From positions 1 to 6,126 of the forward strand of contig JABXJU010000238.1 of NCBI GenBank assembly GCA_013375405.1: a DNA stretch of 6,126 bases, in the 5' to 3' direction. Made by a program: the position numbers and the translations under genes. The notes beneath the pieces are model-generated. The model had not been told where the DNA came from and did no database searches. It was given only the letters and a program-made list of their open reading frames with translations. The stretch is from Candidatus Helarchaeota archaeon (lineage in GTDB: Archaea; Asgardarchaeota; Lokiarchaeia; Helarchaeales; HEL-GB-A). This document shows, piece by piece, positions 1 to 4,707 of this stretch. How positions within the stretch are numbered: position 1 is the first letter of the stretch; every line of letters starts with the position of its first letter.

Positions 1-9
1 TTCCGATCT
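1..9. other. Probable Illumina adapter remnant
   Basis: The first nine bases, TTCCGATCT, are identical to the last nine bases of the standard Illumina adapter, which ends GCTCTTCCGATCT. They lie exactly at the window edge, where untrimmed adapter is usually left on an assembled contig. They are probably not genomic. No gene is affected, because the first coding region ends at base 45. A chance match of nine bases at this exact position is unlikely but not impossible. Confidence 0.8.
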
Positions 10-14
10 ATTCA

Positions 15-40
15 GAAAAACAAGTCAGTTTAAAAAATTT
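15..40 (-). terminator. Possible T-tract terminator of the YbjN-like gene
   Basis: Read on the minus strand, the bases just after the stop codon of the small gene contain two T-runs (opposite bases 32-37 and 16-20) in AT-rich sequence, with no strong hairpin. Archaeal transcription often ends at such oligo-T tracts without a stem. The call rests only on composition and position, and AT-rich DNA produces such runs by chance. Confidence 0.3.
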
Positions 41-44
41 GGAG

Positions 45-557
45 CTAGGAGACATACCGTTTATAGGTATCCACGCGTTTAATCTCCTCAAATACTTCAG
101 ACAATATCTTATTGAAAAAGTATTCAATTCCAAAGAAAAGTCCCTTCAATTCGTCCTCGAATGCCTCATAATTTGCTGTTGGTATAATATCCATCTCGAC
201 ATAGACGTTGTTTTGATCATCTAAACTGTATGTCACATCAAATAATTCGAAATTAGCTCGTAATAGAAGGGTATTCATTTTTAAATCTATATCAATTGAG
301 CGGTTTATGTCCTTATAAAACAGCAAGAGACATTTCGCCATTAGAAACCTATCAGTAACCCGAAAAATAGTTTTTAATTTAATTTCAAAATCATCTGGAA
401 AGGTAAATGTAAGGGGAATCGTATAACTATTAGTTTTAGGATCTTTTTCCATATCTTCTAATTTCATACGGTTCAAATAATCCCCACAAGTTTCGTAATT
501 TTTCTTCAATGCTTCCTGATCAATTTTTCGCTCCTTTTTTTTCTCATTGCTCATCAT
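45..557 (-). CDS. YbjN / type III secretion chaperone-like fold protein (putative)
   Basis: A complete 170-residue soluble protein with no signal peptide or membrane segment. The first ~35 residues are highly charged (KKKERK near the start) and probably flexible. After this come predicted strands at about 45-52 and 58-66, a segment LLLRANFELFDVTYSLDD (about 97-114), a strand VYVEMDIIP (118-126), and a long acidic helix with aromatic positions (about 130-160, FFGIEYFFNKIL). This strand-helix-strand-strand-helix order, with a turn of the SLDDQNN kind before a strand, is the pattern of YbjN-domain and CesT-like chaperone folds. Those domains act as protein-binding or sensory modules. This assignment is from pattern memory, and the molecular partner is unknown. 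Two adjacent ATG codons open the frame (557 and 554). The ribosome site fits the second better, giving 169 residues. The gene is transcribed away from the methyltransferase gene. Confidence 0.75.
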   Translation of the reverse strand: MMSNEKKKERKIDQEALKKNYETCGDYLNRMKLEDMEKDPKTNSYTIPLTFTFPDDFEIKLKTIFRVTDRFLMAKCLLLFYKDINRSIDIDLKMNTLLLRANFELFDVTYSLDDQNNVYVEMDIIPTANYEAFEDELKGLFFGIEYFFNKILSEVFEEIKRVDTYKRYVS

Positions 558-560
558 TTA

Positions 561-565
561 TCACC
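561..565 (-). promoter_or_regulatory. Ribosome binding site GGTGA deciding between two ATG starts
   Basis: On the minus strand GGTGA lies 3 bases before the first ATG (557-555) and 6 bases before the second (554-552). The usual spacing of 5-9 bases favours the second ATG as the true start, which would drop one methionine. Confidence 0.5.
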
Positions 566-627
566 AATTCTCAAATAATTCATTTGACTTATACACTTTT
601 AATCTTTCAAATTAAACAACTTCTTAA

Positions 628-643
628 CTTTTATAGGTTTCAT
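628..643 (-). promoter_or_regulatory. Candidate archaeal BRE/TATA promoter for the YbjN-like gene
   Basis: The minus strand reads ATGAAAC followed by CTATAAAAG, a purine/A-rich BRE-like block directly before a TATA box. It is centred about 75 bases before the ATG. An archaeal start site about 25 bases downstream would leave a leader of about 50 bases that contains the GGTGA site. The complementary CTTTTATAG could equally serve the plus-strand gene, so direction is not secure. No bacterial -35/-10 pair stood out here. Confidence 0.3.
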
Positions 644-653
644 TTTAAAATCT

Positions 654-684
654 TATTAGCAAATTTGTGGATTTATTGCTAATA
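654..684. promoter_or_regulatory. Perfect 9-bp inverted repeat in the divergent intergenic region
   Basis: TATTAGCAA at 654-662 is exactly reverse-complementary to TTGCTAATA at 676-684, with a 13-base spacer. The match stops sharply on both sides. It lies between two divergently transcribed genes, where a dimeric repressor or activator would bind to control one or both. As RNA it would form a 9-bp stem with a 13-base loop. The arms contain GC pairs, which makes it less likely to be AT-rich noise. The binding protein is unknown. The rest of the 231-base gap also shows GACTTA at 586-591, 691-696 and 699-704, and no coding sequence was seen. Confidence 0.5.
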
Positions 685-713
685 TCTCAGGACTTAGAGA
701 CTTATGGATGAAA

Positions 714-754
714 AATAGCTCCTAAGAAGGTAATAACCTGCAAAATAATAGCTC
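714..754. repeat. 8-bp direct repeat AATAGCTC, two copies
   Basis: AATAGCTC occurs at 714-721 and again at 747-754. The copies are 33 bases apart start to start, about three DNA helical turns, and lie just before the methyltransferase gene. The spacing would place a protein bound at both copies on the same face of the DNA. With only two 8-base copies in AT-rich sequence, chance remains a realistic explanation. Confidence 0.3.
726..731 (+). promoter_or_regulatory. Shine-Dalgarno-like GAAGGT upstream of the methyltransferase frame
   Basis: GAAGGT is the only good ribosome-site match before the methyltransferase. It is followed six bases later by an in-frame CTG at 738. That would add 17 residues to the protein that begins at TTG 789. 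The TTG itself has only A-rich sequence before it. GGT at 729-731 can also pair with ACC at 736-738 in a tiny hairpin. The site therefore either marks a rare CTG start or is coincidental. Confidence 0.3.
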
Positions 755-788
755 TTCTCTTATTCACTCTAAAATAAAAAAGAAAATA

Positions 789-3356
789 TTGACCGCACCA
801 CAATTATTTAGAGAAATAGCCCGGCTAGCAAAGAAATTCAGGCAAAAAGTCAAACTAATTTTTAAAAATGAACCACAAAATGGCTCACTACATTTAATTT
901 TTGAAAATATGAAAAAAAATTTAATCAGTAATCTGAATTTCAATAGTTTTGCAGAAATATATGTTCAAACAACCATATGTACTCTTTTATTTATCAGAGC
1001 AATTCAAGGGGCACCTCTTTCTCCCGAAAATCTTTCAACAATGTATTCTTCTCACCCAATTTTAAAATCTCTAATTCAGAATACTTTCCAGCCATACAAT
1101 GCTGATCTAGCTAGAGTTGTTCTTAAAGAATTTGGAGTTGTTGAAATAATTGAATTGCTGAAAGATTGTGATTTTGAAGCAATTACAAGAGATTTTACAA
1201 ACTATAGGCATGAAATTGATTTAATTACTTATTTTTATGAATTATTCTTGGAGGTTTATGACTCTCAACAGAAGATCAGAAGAGGTATATTTCATACTCC
1301 TAATCCCGTTGTAAATTTTATGGTTAAATCAACCGATTATTTACTTCGGACAGAACTTGACTGTTCAAAAGGATTAACTGATGCAAAAGTTCAGATCCTC
1401 GATCCTGCAGTAGGGACCGGCACCTTTTTAGAATTTATTATCAGAGAAATCAAATCAATCTTTGAGAAGAATAATGAAGATTTGGATAAGGAACAATTGA
1501 GTTTAAAGTGGAATGATTATGTTTCTAAGCACTTATTAGAACAATTATTTGGCTTTGAATTGTTATCAGCGCCATATTCCCTAGCTCATTTAAAAGTAGG
1601 ATTTTTACTAAGAGAAACAGGGTATGATTTCTCTACAAATCAAAGGTTAAAACTTTTTCTAACGAATACATTAGAAGCCGGAGTAAATTCAAAATCGCCT
1701 TCAAAATTAGAAAATATATCACGAGAGGATATTCTAGCTGAGGATATAAAAACATCAAACCACATTACAGTCGTTATTGGGAATCCTCCGTATTCAAGAT
1801 CATCAAAAAACACAGGAACATACATAAAAAATCTAATGGATTCCTATAAACGGGCAGTTCGGGATGAAAAGAATATTCAGCCACTCTCTGATGATTACAT
1901 CAAATTTATTAGAATCTCTCAGGAATTTATAGAGCGAGCTGGCTGGGGTATCATTGGACTGATAACTAATCACACATACCTCACTGGAATCATCCATCGA
2001 GGTATGAGAGAAGAACTTATGAAGGTTTTTGACTCCATCTATATCCTTGATCTCCATGGTAGCAAAATTATACATGAAAACATTCCTTCAGGAATCAAAG
2101 ATGAAAATATCTTTGGAATTAAACAAGGAGTATGCATTGCGTTTTTCCTGAAAAACCCAAAAAGTAAACGTAAAAGAATCTATCACTATGATCTATTTGG
2201 CACTAAAGAGGATAAATATGAATGGCTTATTAAAAATAATATATCGACAATTTCATGGGCTGATTTATCAAATATTACGCCCGGCGCACCCTTCATAAAT
2301 CCTTTAGATCTACCATCTGATTCTGAATACCAGAAGTTCCACAGCCTAACGGAGATTTTTGAATTTTACAATGTCGGGGGAAAACCAGGTGATGACAATT
2401 TATTAATTAGCTTTGACCAAGATGAAGTTGCTGATAAATTAACAGATATCTGTGAAAAAATCAAGATGAGTAAAAAGATTGGAAAATTAACAGAAGCTAA
2501 ACAGAAATTATTACGTGTTATAGATGATTTTTCGATTGACCCTTCAAAATTTGAAAAATATAACTATCGCCCATTGGATATCAGATGGACCTACTACGAC
2601 CCTCAAATATGGACACGCCCCGTTCAACAACTAAAGCAACAATGTCAAAATAATCTCATGCTTTTATGCTCACGCATCGTTAAAGATGCCCAATTTTCAC
2701 ATGTCTTTGTCTCCAAGCTATTTATAGACGTAATATATCTCTCCAATACAAGTTCTGTCAACTGTTATGTATTCCCCCTCCTCAGAAAATTTCTTAATGG
2801 GGAAAAAAACTGGAATTTGACTCCATTATACCTCAACTATGTAAATGCTATGGGTTTAGACGTTCAAAATCTGGAATCTATCGAACCATTGGCTTATATA
2901 TATGCCATATTGTCTTCAAATCAATATAGATCACGTTATTCAAAATTCTTGAAAAGAGATTTCCCTCGCATCCCCTTCATAAAAAACCAAAAATTATTTA
3001 CGCAACTAGTGAAGTTGGGAAAAGAATTAATCACCATCCACCAGTATCCAGAGGATTTAGAACGAAATCCTGAAATAACGACAAATATCAAAAAAAATGA
3101 TAAAATTGAGCGAGGTTTCCCCAAATATAATAATAAATATATATTTATTAACCCAAATAAATGGTTTTTCGGAATCGATAAAGATGAATGGGAATTTAAA
3201 ATAGGAAAATATCAAGTTTGTCATAAATGGTTGAAGGATCGGAAAGATAGAACGATGAGTAAAGAAGACATTATATATTATCTTAAAATTATTAATTTGA
3301 TTAAAAAAACCATTAAATTAACTAAAAAAATTGATAAGATTATTGAGATAACTTAG
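789..3356 (+). CDS. Type ISP-like adenine-specific DNA methyltransferase with target-recognition domain
   Basis: Predicted to transfer a methyl group from S-adenosylmethionine to the N6 of adenine in a specific DNA site. The N-terminal ~165 residues form the helical coupler region seen in this family (ARLAKKF, then FAEIYVQTTICTLLF). TPNPVV begins at residue 170. Motif I, DPAVGTGTF, at 205-213 binds the cofactor, and the catalytic motif IV, NPPY, is at 332-335. This motif order is that of gamma-class N6-adenine enzymes. DENIFGIKQGVC (438-449), YNYRP (591-595) and the closing block WEF-IG-YQVC-KWLKDRK (801-819) match the methyltransferase and specificity halves of type ISP enzymes such as LlaGI and LlaBIII. 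Those are about 1,600 residues and carry a nuclease and helicase in front. Here both are absent, and the upstream DNA does not encode them. The TTG start is tentative. Frames before it stay open to a stop at 723, and the next in-frame ATG (909) would cut conserved residues. No frameshift was seen. The last 300 bases are very AT-rich. Family assignment is firm; recognition site and role (defence, epigenetic mark, or orphan) are unknown. Confidence 0.92.
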   Translation: MTAPQLFREIARLAKKFRQKVKLIFKNEPQNGSLHLIFENMKKNLISNLNFNSFAEIYVQTTICTLLFIRAIQGAPLSPENLSTMYSSHPILKSLIQNTFQPYNADLARVVLKEFGVVEIIELLKDCDFEAITRDFTNYRHEIDLITYFYELFLEVYDSQQKIRRGIFHTPNPVVNFMVKSTDYLLRTELDCSKGLTDAKVQILDPAVGTGTFLEFIIREIKSIFEKNNEDLDKEQLSLKWNDYVSKHLLEQLFGFELLSAPYSLAHLKVGFLLRETGYDFSTNQRLKLFLTNTLEAGVNSKSPSKLENISREDILAEDIKTSNHITVVIGNPPYSRSSKNTGTYIKNLMDSYKRAVRDEKNIQPLSDDYIKFIRISQEFIERAGWGIIGLITNHTYLTGIIHRGMREELMKVFDSIYILDLHGSKIIHENIPSGIKDENIFGIKQGVCIAFFLKNPKSKRKRIYHYDLFGTKEDKYEWLIKNNISTISWADLSNITPGAPFINPLDLPSDSEYQKFHSLTEIFEFYNVGGKPGDDNLLISFDQDEVADKLTDICEKIKMSKKIGKLTEAKQKLLRVIDDFSIDPSKFEKYNYRPLDIRWTYYDPQIWTRPVQQLKQQCQNNLMLLCSRIVKDAQFSHVFVSKLFIDVIYLSNTSSVNCYVFPLLRKFLNGEKNWNLTPLYLNYVNAMGLDVQNLESIEPLAYIYAILSSNQYRSRYSKFLKRDFPRIPFIKNQKLFTQLVKLGKELITIHQYPEDLERNPEITTNIKKNDKIERGFPKYNNKYIFINPNKWFFGIDKDEWEFKIGKYQVCHKWLKDRKDRTMSKEDIIYYLKIINLIKKTIKLTKKIDKIIEIT
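3131..3150. repeat. Perfect 20-bp AT-only palindrome inside the methyltransferase gene
   Basis: Ten bases, TAATAAATAT, are followed directly by their exact reverse complement. The stretch encodes part of the NNKYIFINPN segment near the C-terminal block. It consists of A and T only, so chance or codon bias could produce it. It could extrude a cruciform or slow RNA polymerase, but nothing in the sequence shows that it does. Confidence 0.5.
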
Positions 3357-3396
3357 AATAAATCAAAGAATAATTTTATGAATAATTATTAATGGC

Positions 3397-3401
3397 AAGG
3401 A
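3397..3401 (+). promoter_or_regulatory. Ribosome binding site AAGGA of the SHMT-like gene
   Basis: AAGGA sits 7 bases before ATG 3409, a normal spacing, and supports that start. The 52-base gap before the gene also holds a 7-bp AT-only inverted repeat (3369-3375 with 3384-3390). That is too weak to call a terminator, so read-through from the methyltransferase gene is possible. Confidence 0.65.
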
Positions 3402-3408
3402 ATCTTCC

Positions 3409-4632
3409 ATGGAACAATTAATTAATAACCTTTTGGAGCATGAACAGTTACGTGCTAATGCCATTAATATGATTGCAAGTGAGAACCGGACGTCGCCACT
3501 CGTTCGAGTCATGATGGCAAGTGATTTAGCTCATCGTTATTCTGCTGAATTATATGGGGGAACAGGCAGCATTCGGCGAATAATGGATCTTTGCAAAAAA
3601 TTAATTCAGGAACTTTTTCAAGCAGTCTATGTATTAATAACTCCTCTCTCTGGGAATTTGGCAGTCTTAGCTGCAATGCTTGGACTCACCAAACCAGAAG
3701 ATCGTGTTGCCAAAGTTTTTGGAGAAGATGGGGGATATCCCTTAAATCTTCGAGCTTTCAATCGTGTGGGACTTAAACTACCATTTAATCACACCACTCG
3801 TACTATTGACGTTGATCTTAGTAGAAATCCTCTACTTCAAACGCCTCCTTCAATTATTATGCTCGGTCAGTCCGTTTTCACGCATCCTCATCCAGTACAA
3901 GCGTTCAATAAGATGATGGAAGAACATTCACTGAAAATACCAATAGTTTTCGATGGTTCCCATGTATTAGGGCTCATTGCGGGTAAACAATTTCAAGATC
4001 CTCTAGGCGAAGGCGCAGATATACTTCTGGGAAGCACGCATAAATCGTTCTTTGGTCCCCAAGGTGGTCTTCTTGTATCCAACAATCAAAAGATTTTCAA
4101 GAAAGTAGAACGTTTTGGTGGATTCACGCAAGGATCCCACATTCTGGTCGATAATATGCACCCTAATAGAATAGGGGCATTAGCAATAGCATCTTTAGAA
4201 CTTTTAGAATTTGGAAAAGATTATGCCGCTCAGATCGTGAAAAATAGCCAAGCACTTGCTAAACAATTTCACTATAAAGGCCTACCTGTGAAAGGGGATA
4301 AAGTTGGATTCACTCAATCCCATCAAGTCTTATTAGATTATCCGCAACAAACCGCTTTTAAAATTAAAAATAAACTAGAATCTATCGGAATAATGACTGA
4401 CGCTCTACTCCGATTTGGTACTTCAGAGGTGACACGCTTGGGAATGAAAGAGCCCGAAATGAAAGTTATTGCCGATATTATTACAGATTGCATCCAAGAA
4501 AATCGGCAGGTTGAAAAACTAATTAAACAAATAAAAAATCTTAATCAAACTTTCCAAACCGTACAATTTACTTTTGATATACGAGAATACGCATCTGTAC
4601 GAAACCTAATTAAGAGTTATTTTCCCTATTAA
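3409..4632 (+). CDS. Archaeal-type serine hydroxymethyltransferase-like PLP enzyme (divergent)
   Basis: A fold-type I PLP enzyme of 407 residues, close to full SHMT length. True SHMT interconverts serine and glycine using a tetrahydrofolate- or tetrahydromethanopterin-type C1 carrier in the cytoplasm. Visible landmarks: MIASEN (21-26), Tyr44 and Glu47, the SG loop (81-82), Asp182 and His185 (Asp binds the PLP ring nitrogen), STHKSFFGPQGG (209-220) with the Schiff-base lysine Lys212, SHQVLLD (304-310), and Arg343 in VTRLGMKE, expected to hold the substrate carboxylate. The HPHP, GPQGG and SHQV blocks follow the archaeal SHMT branch. Two oddities stand out. The GGH block, whose histidine stacks on PLP in SHMT, reads GGY (Tyr110). 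The loop after Tyr44 is about five residues shorter than YAEGxPxKRYY. The enzyme may therefore use another aldehyde or amino acid, like threonine aldolases and transaldolases. The start ATG has a good AAGGA site. glyA would be the symbol only if SHMT activity were confirmed. Confidence 0.85.
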   Translation: MEQLINNLLEHEQLRANAINMIASENRTSPLVRVMMASDLAHRYSAELYGGTGSIRRIMDLCKKLIQELFQAVYVLITPLSGNLAVLAAMLGLTKPEDRVAKVFGEDGGYPLNLRAFNRVGLKLPFNHTTRTIDVDLSRNPLLQTPPSIIMLGQSVFTHPHPVQAFNKMMEEHSLKIPIVFDGSHVLGLIAGKQFQDPLGEGADILLGSTHKSFFGPQGGLLVSNNQKIFKKVERFGGFTQGSHILVDNMHPNRIGALAIASLELLEFGKDYAAQIVKNSQALAKQFHYKGLPVKGDKVGFTQSHQVLLDYPQQTAFKIKNKLESIGIMTDALLRFGTSEVTRLGMKEPEMKVIADIITDCIQENRQVEKLIKQIKNLNQTFQTVQFTFDIREYASVRNLIKSYFPY

Positions 4633-4693
4633 TGTTGCCAAGAACAATTACAAGAAAATAACAAGATTGAAAAACGAATTAATTTCAAGCTAT

Positions 4694-4699
4694 AAGGAG
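4694..4699 (+). promoter_or_regulatory. Strong Shine-Dalgarno AAGGAG deciding a TTG start
   Basis: AAGGAG ends 8 bases before TTG 4708. The nearby ATG at 4715 is in another frame and reaches a stop after six codons, so the TTG is the start of the acyl-CoA ligase. The rest of the 75-base gap after the SHMT-like gene shows no hairpin or T-run. Confidence 0.8.
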
Positions 4700-4707
4700 T
4701 TGGTTAT

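Noticed and set aside
39..224. Plus-strand 61-codon open frame over the start of the window
   Set aside because: It lies antisense to the YbjN-like gene, has no ribosome site and encodes no recognisable pattern.
558..788. Possible small RNA, tRNA or riboswitch in the intergenic region
   Set aside because: Apart from one 9-bp dyad there is no GC-rich paired core, cloverleaf or known aptamer sequence.
1640..2075. Two minus-strand open frames inside the methyltransferase
   Set aside because: They are antisense to conserved motifs including NPPY and are explained by the codon bias of the real gene.
789..3356. BREX PglX or DISARM methyltransferase assignment
   Set aside because: The coupler, YNYRP and WEF-IG-YQVC-KWLKDRK blocks fit type ISP enzymes better, and no BREX or DISARM partner gene is present in the window.
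3369..3390. 7-bp inverted repeat after the methyltransferase stop as a terminator
   Set aside because: The stem is only A and T with an 8-base loop and no T-run follows, so it would be unstable and is expected by chance.
3591..3776. Plus-strand 61-codon frame inside the SHMT-like gene
   Set aside because: It is an out-of-frame overlap with a clearly conserved PLP enzyme.
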